This document shows positions 33,490 through 44,889 of a DNA stretch of 64,000 nucleotides, one piece after another. The notes under the pieces are model-generated. The model was not told the DNA's origin and searched no databases. It saw only the letters and a list, made by a program, of their open reading frames with translations. Positions within the stretch are counted from its first letter, which is position 1. Each line of letters begins with the position of its first letter. The position numbers and the translations under genes are program-made. Origin of the DNA: Oxytricha trifallax (Eukaryota > Ciliophora > Spirotrichea > Sporadotrichida > Oxytrichidae). The stretch is from contig ARYC01002471.1 of assembly GCA_000711775.1 (NCBI GenBank), forward strand, positions 19,726 through 83,725, read 5' to 3'.

Positions 33490-34330
33490 ATTATCGCTGC
33501 GCGGGTCTTCAGCAAGCATTTACAGCTATTTTTGTTGCCTTTACTCATATTTATGACTTAATGTTATTTAAAGCTTCGAGAATATGATATGATTTTCATA
33601 TTCTAAGAAGTCTTATCGCAGTTGGATAACTTGCTCTACTGTGTCTTAAGATCCGCTGAGAAACAAAACATGTTGGAACTGTCCTTTGATTTCCAGTCGA
33701 TCTACCCTCCCAATTATTTGTCGTGTTTAACACTTTGAGAAGACTTCACAAATCACTAAATATAGTCCACCATTAACTTCGATCTCCTTGCTCGTTTAGA
33801 GATCTGCCCCTCTTCCTTAAATATCACTTAATAGCAGAAAATTAAATCTTTTATTACTGTTTTTCACATTGAATCTCCTCTCTAAGTAAGCATCTGCTTT
33901 AGAGCCCTTAACACCCCATGCTATAGAATTGGAGCTCTCTAAACCTTTTGAAAAATAGCTCAATAATTTGATAAGCTTCTGAGGCCACTAAAATTACGGG
34001 GGTAAGGATAGTTTAATTCATGTAAAGCTCGTAGAGGTATTTGCAATACTCTTGCTATCAGGAGTTAAATTAAACATTCTAGAGCCAGCATTTCTTGTCT
34101 GATTTTAAAGAATTCAATGTAGGAAATTTTAATTTTTTGCCCCCGAATGCAAGTTCAAAATATGTTTCCTCTTTTTAAGTCAACGAGAACCCTGTTAGGC
34201 TAATAAGATACTTGCTGCTCCTAATATCTAATCCAAACTGGCATTGCCGTTGGAGTCCCTTCAAAGATCAACCAGTAATATTCATCTACTATTAAATATA
34301 ATCGGAGCCTACTTCAAAATCCTACGAGAA
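33490..34330 (-). pseudogene. C-terminal motor half of a SecA-like ATPase (inverted segment)
   Basis: Reading leftward from about 34330, a segment with LIVDEYYWLIFEG (possible motif II) is followed in changing frames by PVILVASEAYQIIELFFKRF and then AWGVKGSKADAYLERRF. DIQGRGADL (motif V) and EVNGGLYLVICE come next, and RQIIGRVDRL...GQFQH (motif VI). This is the motif order of SecA-type superfamily 2 ATPases, which ciliates carry as large families. At least two frame changes occur. The N-terminal part with motif I lies head to head on the plus strand at 34331-35750. The pair may be one scrambled germline gene. Confidence 0.65.
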
Positions 34331-35750
34331 TACATGATTTTATAACTACCAGAGAGATATCATTTCATTGAGAGATTTGTTCAGGAAAAAGCCAGAGTCT
34401 CCTAGAATTCTTAATTAATCTCAAGACCACGTGTTCCTCAAACTTTTGCGACGGAATGTTTAGCCTCATCCACGAACTAAACAAGAACTCAAAGATGGAC
34501 CTCTAGATAAAAACGAGGCTATTTTTTTATAATCTATGCTAGAATATTGAAAAGAGACGATAATATTGACTAAAATTTCTTAAGGAACTCTATGATATTG
34601 CTTGCCTAAAGACCCAACTCAAAGTAAACTTTGGGGCTGGCAAACTATATATTTAACAACGAAGTAGAGTCGTTCTCATAAATGCAAGAAGAGTTGGTAT
34701 TGCTAGACAGCAAAAATTATTGGAATCATTCCATTGATGGCTGGAACATTTTCGCTGTTCAAAGTTGACGCCTAAGTTATTAGACTCTTGCCAAACACAC
34801 TCTAATGCTTGAATAAATCTTTTATATAAGTACTAAAACAGAATAAAGGCTTGAAATTAATCAGCGAGATTATAATAAATGTCATTGGAGACTTTTTCAA
34901 ATATTGCCCTCAGCTAGTCAAAGACTTATCAAGAAATAGACTCGATGATATAAAGTATCAAAGAAATATTTGTTTAAAAGTGTGACTTCATGGATTATGG
35001 GGATTTTTCTTTACTGATAGCTTAAATATCAGTGGAATTGAAACAAAGAAATCCAAACTTGGTTAGCAAAGTTTCAGACATTGTCAGTGTTGTTAAGCAA
35101 ATTACTTTTATTCAGATTGAAAAGGGCATTAAAAATAGGCCTAAAATTATAACTGACCTTATCAGTGGAAACTTATATAACTTAAGACAGATTCTCAAAA
35201 ATCCAAAGTAGGTAGAGGATCTCTCCTGCCAGCAATTTTACAAAATGGTTGGAAAATTCAAGAAAAATAACAAAGATAACAAGCCTGTTTATTAGTTTTG
35301 CTGCGACATGCAAGAGAATGTAATAAAAACAATAAGACCAAATAAAAGAGCTAGAAAAGCAACTGCGTTTTATCTTTCTATCTTTGTAAAAGCTCTGCCT
35401 AAGTTACGGAATGTGGTCCCAGGAAAAGTACTAATTCTTGAATTTTGGCATTGAAACGGCAAGACACTGCTCTGTGCCATGATGGCTGTGATACTTACAA
35501 AACAAAATCAGAGAAGCACCATTATACTAGGGAAAAAATGATTAGTTAATTTTCAGGGATTAAAAAAGATTCGAAAATATTATTCTTTAGACCAATCTCA
35601 ACGTTAATTACAATTAGTACGAGCCTCAACTGGGTGTATACTATATGACTCAACGGTAATTTTAAACACAAATTGCTGAGCCTAAGTCTAAGTAATTTTT
35701 GAAAGATTCAACACTGAGCTCAAGGGGTAAGCAAGTCCTGTTGGCTGAAT
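34331..35750 (+). pseudogene. N-terminal half of a SecA-like ATPase with motif I
   Basis: Plus-strand coding segments run from about 34370 with frame changes near 35000 and 35540. They encode a long helical region (VIGDFFKYCPQLVKDLSRN; IKNRPKIITDLISGNLYNL) leading to VVPGKVLILEF and NGKTLLCAMMAVIL near 35420-35490. That is motif I in the SecA-like form; an in-frame TGA (35453-35455) sits where a glycine/threonine pair is expected. CILYDSTVILN follows near 35630. The downstream motor motifs continue on the opposite strand at 33490-34330. Confidence 0.55.
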
Positions 35751-36269
35751 GCGCCACTCTTGTTGGTGTAGAAGGGTATGTATTATGACTACGCCTACCT
35801 TAAATCATCTCTTACTTTTCTAGGTACATTCAATCCATTTACAGAGTAAGCTCTAGCAACTTTTCTGTATTGTAATTGTGTTAAGGAAGGATCAGCTTCA
35901 CCTTGTCTATGAGATGTGGGTGCTCAGCGTCTTTATATAAAGCCTTCCTCCCTCTACTCTTTATTATCATCCCTATCTTCTTCGTTGTGTGTAGAGTCCT
36001 TGGACTCTGTGGCAACAAATTAATTTTTAAGTTTGGAAGTTGGTTCCATGTTTGATTGTCCAACAATCAAGTCCCCATTGAAGTCTTCAATTGACTGGTG
36101 GATTAGGAGCTTTAGTCTTGTTTACTCATCTATATTTGCGCTTTTTTCTTAACTAATGAGTGCAATTATTTTAATTTAAATTATTAAGTTTTGATTAAGA
36201 TTCTTAATTAAATCTTGATTAGTTCTTAATTCATTTTTCCCAGTCTTAATTACAAAATACCCTGAAAAA
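35751..36269. other. Mixed sequence, possible further coding fragments
   Basis: A 61-codon frame on the minus strand at 35881-36066 is protein-like (reads ...KDAEHPHLIDKVKLILPQHN) but is opposed by equally open plus-strand frames. I cannot decide between them. 36150-36260 is AT-rich. Confidence 0.3.
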
Positions 36270-36830
36270 GCTGATAAACCATGAAGAGTACCCGCCTAGA
36301 GATGAGCAGGGATGCAGGAAGTTGCCAACAACGAGTGAAGACAAGGCTTAATCTCCCTGCAAAAATTCTGAGTAGCTAGATTAATTAATAGTTTACCGCC
36401 GATCACAAACAGATTGGTAAAAAACAGAAAAATTTGGGCGCTATTCTTAATATAAAATTAAGAATTAATTAAGATGACTTAAATTAGGAGGGAAGAATAA
36501 TAAGAAAATTTAAGCTGTCTGCAATAGTAAGGATGAATCATCCTGCTCCATGAACAAATTTAAAATGCTCTAAGGGTTTTATCAACCCTAAATCGAATTG
36601 CTAAGTCATTCCAAGGGGAGCTTCATCAGATTAGAAAGTGCAATCAAAGACATTCCCACCTTAGTTAATTTAACTATAATAATCTCACCACTAGAAACAA
36701 ATTAATTAAATCAAACAAATAAACTAGTTTGTAAGATCTCTAGAAAAGTCATGGGGTTTGGCTTAGACTAACAGTCTGTGGAAGTTTTTGAATAAAGTGT
36801 TTCAGAATATTAATAAAAAAGTTCTCTTGT
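36270..36830 (+). other. Coding-like island, plus strand
   Basis: From 36281 an ATG frame runs 90 codons to TGA 36551-36553. From about 36530 another plus-strand frame is open to about 36830 with good protein character (GSFIRLESAIKDIPTLVN). Probably one eroded gene or two segments with an intervening frame change. No family recognised. Confidence 0.35.
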
Positions 36831-36896
36831 TACTAGCTAACTGTATATACTTTCAAATCGTAGATTAATTTTGCATTCAATTTATTTTCAAAATTT

Positions 36897-37015
36897 TTTA
36901 CCTTATTAAGATTTATGAGCAATTCGACTATACTTCCTCAGAGTAAAACTCTTTGATTTTTTAGGAATCCTAGAAAGCACTTTTAACCTAATAAAATTGC
37001 TATTTCATTTCAATT
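36897..37015. repeat. Dispersed repeat shared with 20275-20390
   Basis: Direct similarity over about 115 bp: TTATTAAGATTTATGAGC, GACTATACTTC, CAGAGTAAA, AGGAATCCTAGAA, TTTAACCTAAT in the same order. Function unknown. Confidence 0.6.
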
Positions 37016-37904
37016 TTATTTTTCTTATTTTTCAAGCACTATCCTTTTCTTCCTATAAATAAAAATATATTTTTAATTTTTTACTATTTTTTTTGCCATT
37101 TACTTTTCATTTAATGATTTATTTTTATTATTTTTTTTTTAATTTATCTAAAAATTACTCCCTTTTAATTTTTATATAATTTAATAACATCGATTATATA
37201 AATTTTTCGATTTAAGTTTTTAATCACTCATATTTATTTTATTACTAAAATACTTTTTATCTAACTATTAAAATAAATCTACTTATGATCTTTATTTTAT
37301 TTTTTTAGAAATAATTGAATAATTATGTTAAATTAAAATTTCTATTGTAATATAAATATTTATATGTAATTGCGGAACACAATTACCGTTATTAATTCTT
37401 ATTTTTTTTGTGGATAATTATTTAAATAATTTATTATTTAAATAATTTAATCACAAATAGATTTCCTTCTATATAATTTAAAATTATTGCCATTTAACTC
37501 AATTTAAATCTATGGTTTAATAATATTATAATTAGAATATTATTTTTCTTAGCATTTATTAATTAATTATATTAATTATTATAATTATATGGTTAACTTA
37601 CATGTCTATTTTTCTTATATCAATTTGATTATTTATTTTATAGGTATTTAATTTCATATTCCTATATTAGTTATGTATTAATAAAATGCTTCTTTATCGG
37701 GTCTATATAATAGATTTTTATGCTTTTGTAGACTCTGTGATTCGTTGCAGTTCATCAATATTTTTAACTTAGTTTTTTGTTTCACAGTATATTTTCCAAT
37801 TTGCTATCATTAACATGACAATAAATTTAGTATAAAATTTAAGAATTTGAATGAATGATTAAATCTAAGATTGAAATACTCGTAAATATGTCAGAGCAGA
37901 TTAC
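37016..37904. other. AT-rich DNA, no gene seen
   Basis: Very AT-rich with poly-T runs. Nothing supported. Confidence 0.5.
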
Positions 37905-40606
37905 AATTTTACTTCTCTCCTCATAGTTTAACTTTTCTTGTTCAATGATAACCTTTTGTATGCAGACTCCCCGACCAATTGCTTTAAATCATCGAGAGTC
38001 TTTACAACATCCTGCTCTTCTTATGCTTCTGAAATAGCTTCAATTAGAGCTTTGCTGAATCGTTTTTTAGATAAGAGCTACAAGTTGCTCGAGTTTGTCG
38101 AGCTTTTCAATTGATTTCTACTTAAACTTATGCATAAACTGTTACTTTGGCAAGTTAGATACTGGGAAATATTTCGACTGCAATGCTCCCATTCTCCTCG
38201 AGCTCCTGCCCCTCATTTGTAGATATTGGCTCTCTGATTCGATTTCGCATGCAATGAGTACTTAAGCATCATTTCTAAATCTCGTATTGTAGCCATAGTT
38301 CTCATCATTACCGAGGATTAATATTCCATTTTACCATGATTAGATTTCCTCCAACGTTGCTTGAGTGATTCCCATTCCCACCTAGACCAAGTCCATTTAC
38401 GTGGTCATGTCTCGAAGAATAGGCTTCTCATGATCGTTACAAAAGATTATCAGAGGACTTCTCAGGCAGCATTCCTTTATTTCCTCCTTTAGTTTTGAGA
38501 GTCTATCATCGACATTTGATCATCAAGGACTTCGCCACCCTAATCTTGACTCAATAAATGCACTAGTTCGTATTCACTTTTAAACTTCAAAACTTTGGGT
38601 GATATACACACATGAGCAAGGATTCTCTGGGTTCCTTAATCGCAAATAGCGCTGAACATGTAGGGATTGCACAATCCTAAATCCCAGAGACCATAAATTT
38701 TACCATCATAGTAGAGAAAGGGATGCTTCCACGAAATTTGATCAAATTTATCAATGATCAGAACATCGTAAAGATTCTTAGTTTTGTAAAAGTTTTTTAT
38801 AGTCTCTATCTGCAGCTAAATGCCTAGAGGTTGAAGAAACTTCTAGGTTTGTAATTTAAGAATATTATCCGGAACTCGGATAGGTACTTTCTTGCCATGT
38901 TGGATCCAATAACAAGCCAATAGCTCCTTAATCCAAGTTTTTCCAGATGCAGTTGGTATAAAGATATATACTTAGCTTTTTTCTGTTGATGACTCAAAAT
39001 TATTGCAGATATTGTCTATTAGTAAAAAATGAATGCTTGCAATCTTAACAAGTTTCCTACATTTATTACGAGCATCTTGAAATTTCATCAATCGACACTA
39101 AGTAAATTGCATTCGCAGTCTTTGAGAACTCTTGCCAAATTTACTGACTCTTGGATACAATCTCAGATTAGGACTTTTAATTATGCGAGCTAGAGTGTCG
39201 CTTACAAAGCTCAAACATCCACATAGCCTCATCGTGTTCAAATTTTTACTCTAACAAATCGAGTTAAAGTCCTTCACAGATTAAAGCACCAATACTAAGT
39301 CGCACCAGTTGTAAGATGATGTGCGGGCGCTTCGAGAGCATCGTGAGAAGAATTGTCCTCTGTAAATATACACCTATAAGCACAGCCAGCTTACCTGAAA
39401 GGTTCTGCATAATCTTCGTTAATGAAATCAAAGTAATCAGATCTTCTCTAAAAAGCTTGTTGACCTTTTATATTGTTGAGATGAAGTCATTGTAAAGAAA
39501 ATTATTCTTGTTTTTTACGATTAAATGCGCCTCTTTTTCATTGAACACATTCTTGACTAGAAACTATTTAAAGATCTCCAGGCTTTCAGGAGAAGGGATG
39601 GTCTACAGCGTTGAAAGTGAATTAAGATCTAGCAATAGAGGTATCAACCCAATTGTAATCAGTTACCTGTTATCTTTTAGGTGTCTGTTTATAGATGATG
39701 CCATCGTCCCTAAAATTGTTCTCTAAACACTTCATAAAAAAAGTGAGTGTCAACGCTATGATTTAAATATGGATAGAGCGTGTGGATCAGAGTCTGACTT
39801 TAAAATGGCAACTCTTTAATAGAGTAGAGGCAGCCAAATGGAACCTGAAAATTTGTGATTGAGAGTAACTCTTGAATTTCCTCACAATTTGTTAAATCTC
39901 CCTCGTTTGGAACAATAAGATTATATGCTTCTGATGATGTTTAAGCTGACAATCAACACTGTCAACATAGAAGTATTTATCTTGGATGAAGGACTGATTT
40001 AATTTTTGTACCAAACTATGCTGAAATCCTTCATCAAGATCTGCAAAATGCTGAATGAGGAAGAATGATAATTTTGAAATATTAATAGAAGCTTATCTCG
40101 CTATCGTAGTGTTGTCGCATAAAGTTTTAAATCTTGACTTCTGAATACTTTTGTTGGTTTTGAGCGGCACCTCTTATGCTGATCGTCTTTTCTAAAACTT
40201 TGAGTCTTCCTTGATCTTTACTCAGCCAAGAGCTCACCTCAAAGATTTTTTCCTGACTCGGATATATTTTTTAATATATCACAATCTAGCTCGTTTAGTG
40301 GGTATTCTGATACCTTTGATAGTCTGTTTGTCTTTATAAGTTTTTTATAGTTGTAAGTTATCAAGCCCAAAACCTTTTTGGACTCAGAACATGGAGCCTT
40401 AGGCTCAAGCTGATTTTAGAACTACTTAAACTCAGAATGTGTTTTCTAGATTCTACTTCGATTTTCTTTGCATTTGTAATTTAATCTCTTTTGATTAGGT
40501 CTGCTGTTGATTTAGATACTCCTGACATCGTAGACTTGGTGGTTGACAGCTTTGACTAAAATCTTGAATCATCATTATCGTACATTGATTCTGAAGAATC
40601 GCTCAT
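37905..40606 (-). pseudogene. SF2 (SecA-like) ATPase gene with all motor motifs, several frame changes
   Basis: Begins at ATG 40606 (MSDSSESMYDNDDSRF). The N-terminal 1.4 kb is polar and broken by frame changes. From about 39190 a long continuous frame carries motif I, FIPTASGKTWIKELL (38936-38956), motif II-like DVLIIDKFDQI (near 38750) and YGLWDL...YMFSAI (motif III-like). After a frame change come PLIIFCNDHEKP, NGILILGNDENYGYNTRF and the motif VI segment YLQMRGRSSRRMG (38187-38225). A helical C-terminus follows. The order identifies a superfamily 2 ATPase of a ciliate SecA-like family. Frame changes may reflect decay or small germline insertions. It is separate from the scrambled SecA-like gene at 33.5-35.8 kb, since each has its own motif I and VI. 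Confidence 0.65.
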
Positions 40607-40776
40607 TTTCAATTTTTGAATTTGTGATTATTTTTTATCATGAGAAATTTAAATTTAAATCACTTAATCTGGAACTAAAACATCATGTATTTATCAAATT
40701 TTTTTTAGAATAAGCGAATTGTATAAATAAATATTCAAAATTTATATATGCAACTTTGTTTATCTAATGGTTTATA

Positions 40777-41786
40777 TTAAGCGAGTATAATTAAAATGGG
40801 GAGACTGTTAAAAATAAATCAAAAAAGAGATCAAATAAAATTATGTTCATATCAATACACATGATTAAAGATAAAACAGTCACTAACTTGAATTAAGTTT
40901 GAGTATATCCTTATTTAACTTTAATTAATTAATCAACTATCTAAAAATGGAATTTTTATTTTTTTCATCTTTTCCATTTCATTTCTATTTTAGGGCAGTG
41001 AACTAGTTAATGCTGTAGCTGATCTTAAAGTTTTTCATAAATTTTTCTAAGATATCTTCATCATATCTTCAGGGTATCTTCAGGATATCTTCCTTAAAAA
41101 ATAAAAAGTGTGGAGAGTGTGGAGTTTGGCAATAATAACAGTAACAATAATAGCAACAATAATAGCAATAACACTAGTAAAATCAATATCAAGCATTATT
41201 AGAGTGTGTTTGAAATTCTGATGGAATTTCAAAATATTAAAAATCAGAGATTTTTTTCATATTCACAATCATCATCTTACTTTTCATCTTCAACACTAAA
41301 TCTATTAACAAAAATTTTCTCAAAATTTGGATTTTTTAGGAAAAATCCACAGACTCTAATAATGCTTGATATTAATTTTACTTGTGTTATTGCTATTATT
41401 GTTGCTATTGTTGTTACTGTTATTATTGCTAAACTCCACACTCTCCACACTTTTTATTTTTTAAGGAAGATATCCTGAAGATACCCTGAAGATATGATGA
41501 AGATATCTTAGAAAAATTTATGAAAAACTTTAAGATCAGCTACAGCATTAACTAGTTCACTGCCCTAAAATAGAAATGAAATGGAAAATATTGAAAAAAA
41601 CATTAAAATTCCATTTTTAGATAGTTGATTAATTAATTAAAGTTAAATAAGGATTTACTCAAACTTAATTTCAATTAGTGACTGTTTTATCTTAAATCAT
41701 GTGTATTGATATGAACATAATTTTACTATGATCTCTTTTTTGATTTATTTTTAACAGTCTCCCCATTTTAATTAATACTCGCTTAA
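40777..41786. mobile_element. 1-kb near-perfect palindromic MITE
   Basis: Arms of about 425 bp (40777-41202 and 41358-41786) are inverted copies with few mismatches, around a loop of about 155 bp. The ends read TTAAGCGAGTAT and are flanked by TA on both sides, as expected for a Tc1/mariner-type target. The arms include an imperfect GCAATAATAACAGTAACAATA array. The open frame at 41206-41478 lies in the loop and arm and is not a credible gene. Non-autonomous; the partner transposase is unknown. Confidence 0.85.
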
Positions 41787-41832
41787 TAACAATAATTTTA
41801 GAAATGTATATATTTGATTATGTTAGAAAATT

Positions 41833-41868
41833 GGGGCAAAAGTAAGAAAAATTTGCTACTTTTGCCCC
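41833..41868. repeat. Perfect 12-bp-stem hairpin
   Basis: GGGGCAAAAGTA at 41833-41844 pairs with TACTTTTGCCCC at 41857-41868 across a 12-base loop, just right of the palindromic MITE. Its role is unknown. Confidence 0.7.
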
Positions 41869-42716
41869 ACTTTTAAGAATGTCTGATTTTACTATTTTAA
41901 TGGTTTGTATATTTAATTCATTGCAATATTTTGCAAGTATATTTACTTATTTATTTTATTTAACTTTTATTAAAAAAATAATTAAAAAAATCAGTACATA
42001 ATCATTAATTCTGATTGGTAAATTATTGGTATAATTATTTTTTTAATTAAATGTTTTAACTATATAATTTCTTAAAAATCAGGATTCTATTATAGATAAA
42101 AATAGATCAGAGATATATTAAAATATACTTTTATTTTAACTAAATTATACAATCATAATTCATAAGGAATATTTAAAAACCTAAAGTTATATTATAGTCT
42201 TTATTAAACTTATATATAAGTAAGTTATCAGTAATAGTATGATTGAGTTTAAACTAAAATGATTCCTAAAATTTTTGAATTTTATTTCTTACTTATAGGA
42301 ATCTTGATTATTTGTTATTTTTAATTCATGACTATACATTCTATAATATTCAATAAGTATGAACTATATATATTCTTTATTTATTTCTACATTCCACTTA
42401 TAAAAATAAATCTTGATAATTATTAGAATTGATAAAAGGAGGTTGGTCATACCCTAAATTTGAAAACAAAATATTTTTTTTAAATAATCACAAAAATGTC
42501 CCCAAAAAACCTCAATAATCACAGATAATCACAGACTAAAAAATATATATTTTTATAAATAAAATGATCAAAGCCCCCCCCCTACTTTTTCTAAAATCGA
42601 TTCTACATATGATGTTTCCACATTCAGAAATATTATTTCAATTATATTAGCTGTTTTTCTTATAGTTAAGGTGAGTATTAATATTTATTTTTAATTGGCT
42701 CTAGGTAATATCATCT
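41869..42716. other. AT-rich DNA, possible leader of the 22-kDa-type gene
   Basis: Mostly AT-rich, with a C9 run near 42576-42584. At 42671-42703 a GTGAGT...CTCTAG sequence resembles an intron just upstream of the ATG at 42717 and could be a 5-prime leader intron. Confidence 0.4.
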
Positions 42717-43567
42717 ATGGTGATGAATTCCATCAAAAGATCATTTAACCAATTTTAAATGAATGATAGCCAAGCTGAGAACAGCACCCTAAGGATCACC
42801 CCTAACGAGTTGGGCGGGAATTTCAAGTTTAAGCTGGAAATTTACATATACCTTAGAAAGATTCGTAATTTTCTTAGCTCATAATAATCTATACTTGGGT
42901 ACTACATGCCACCAATCGACGGAGTCAACAGAGAATACTTGAGATTAATTTTTAAGGGAACCAAGAGACTTCTGAATATGGATCAGATCAAGATGGTGAA
43001 GGTGCCAAAGTATGATGAACTCTCGGTAGACAGCTTTACATGCAAGTGTGTAACGACCAAAAGCTGAGCATCTACCTACCTGATATGTCAGAGAAGTCTA
43101 AACCTTTAGACAGGCAATACTTCTTTAATGTTCTCAACACAATTCAGCCAGAGTGTCTCTCACACTTTATCAACAAGTAAAAGAGAAACAGAAATAGCGC
43201 GGATGTTTAAGGATGAAAGAACGACTTCATCCTCATCTCTAACGATTGGTTCTCACAGCTAAGCAGCCATCCCTTTATTTCAAGTATCTTACCCTACCTA
43301 CCTTAAACTTATTAATGTTTAGAAAAATGGGGGAGGACTATGCAGCTCTTGAAAGCTTCTACTAAACTTATATAGACTAGAAAACCTAAGCAATCGCCTC
43401 CAAAAGTTTTTTCCCTTAAGAGATTCAGGGTAATACAGCATGCCTCAGCTAGCAAATGGATCAGACCAAGTGATGGATCTCGGTTGATGGAGACAAACAC
43501 CACAATGCTTGATTCTCAATCCGACGCTGGCACCATGAACAAAAAAGCAATGAGATTTTACTTTTGA
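42717..43567 (+). pseudogene. TBE 22-kDa-type protein with intron, one frame change
   Basis: From ATG 42717 the frame reads through LRITPNELGGNFKF, YYMPPIDGVNREYLRL and MVKVPKYDELS to a TGA near 43066. The alternative frame picks up at IYLPDMSEKSKPLDRQYFFNVL and runs to SHPFIS. A 39-nt intron (43284-43322) is followed by a basic tail ending at TGA 43565-43567. Conserved blocks match the genes at 15.06 and 23.44 kb. Spliced length is about 270 codons. The frame change near 43.06 kb is best explained by a one-base mutation, since alignment leaves no room for an intron there. Confidence 0.75.
43284..43322 (+). other. 39-nt intron in the 22-kDa-type gene
   Basis: Begins GTATCT and ends TGTTTAG. 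Removing it links HPFIS to a Lys codon and a basic tail, at the same position as the introns at 15237-15268 and 23967-23992. Confidence 0.7.
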
Positions 43568-43602
43568 GCTTTTAAAAGCATAATTTAAATTAACATCATA
43601 AA

Positions 43603-44830
43603 TCAAACTTCAACATTTTCTTCCTGCATATTTTTTCTTATAATTCCATCATCAATACTGCAGAATGCTTGCTTAAAAACTCGCTTTACATCATTCTTTT
43701 CATCTTGTCCGACTATCTTCATCTTTATCCTCTTGAATTAGTTCTTAAGTACCAAAAATTATTCTCTTTGGGGTTGTATGAGAGTATAATGGAGTAAAAA
43801 TGAGAGAGATTCATAGCTTCTCGATCAAAGCTTTGACCTTCTTACTGTGATGTATACTTAAGTTGTCAAGGACCACTGCAAGCTTATTTGTCAAGTTTTG
43901 TTCATGCAACCTAATGATTAAAATCGTAATACTTTTCAATGTCCACTGACTTTTCATAATTGTAGTATAGTTCCAGACCGCTGACAGAAGACACTCCAGC
44001 AACTACCACAATGCTTTTCTTGAATTGTAATTTGTCTTTCACTTCAATATTTTGATATCGATTGCTGAACTCTTGCTTGAGATTGGCCGGGTATGTGAAC
44101 ATCAACTCGTCAATAAAAACTACTTTCCTTCCTTATTGTAGTGCATCAGTTCGCTTGCTTTTCATTTCCTAAAATAGCCCTTGCGTTTTAAGGTTTAAGT
44201 TGGGCTCATTTACTTGCTCACTCAAATGAACTCTCTCTTAATTTCTTTTTCTTTATAAATTCTAGAAAGTTTTGAATTCGAGATTCTTTGCTCTTGAAAC
44301 TTTCTGTGGAACATGACATATCTCTCCACTAAAGTCATTCCAGTCAGTGGCTGCAAGGTAGATTAGTTTGTGAAAAATTCAATGTTATCACCAGATTGCT
44401 TGGCAGCCTTCCATATTACATTATCATCAATTGCTGATTAATTTTTGAGATGTACAATTACGTTTAACCAATCAGCAAGGAATGTTATTAAGTTCACTTA
44501 TTAATTAGTAGCTCAGATAGATTTCAGAATCTTTTTCTGGATCAAGGCATCTGTACCTGAGAAAAGTTATTGATTCTTGTACGCTTTCGAAAGATCGGAA
44601 TTAGTACATTGTTTCGACGATTGTTGCTGAACAGTAGTTCTAGAGCTTTTTTATGAATTAAAATCTTAAAGTCATTGTTATTAAGTAATTGCTACTACTT
44701 ATCCATGCAAGATAAATTCAAGTTGAAGGCAAAGGTACTGCTATCAATAGCTTGGAGCAATTACAAAAGGTCTACAGACACATTAAACTTTTTTGCCCTA
44801 TAGCCATTTCACTTCGACCTCACTAATATC
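43603..44830 (-). pseudogene. TBE-like DDE transposase, frameshifted
   Basis: Segments in order: an N-terminal region including ERYVMFHRKF and RISNSKLSRIYKEKEIKR (matching MFHRKFPDMRIS of the intact TBE enzyme); VVFIDELMF with the first Asp (near 44120); after a frame change LAVVLDNLSIHH with the second Asp (near 43850); an in-frame TGA; then IFTPLYSYNPKENNFWYL with the Glu (near 43760-43800). A final helical segment ends at TGA 43603-43605. The catalytic triad is present but frameshifts and a stop make it inactive. Confidence 0.8.
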
Positions 44831-44889
44831 AATGAAACATTTCGAAATCTTACATTTAAAAGGGAAATATGAGAAGTCTTGAGATATTA

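Noticed and set aside
41206..41478. 90-residue frame as a gene
   Set aside because: It lies across the loop and right arm of a palindromic MITE and includes a low-complexity GCTATTATTGTT-type array.
43022..43059. 38-nt GTAG...AAAG intron in the 42.7-kb 22-kDa gene
   Set aside because: Removal would leave this protein about 12 residues short against its homologues; a one-base frame change fits the alignment.
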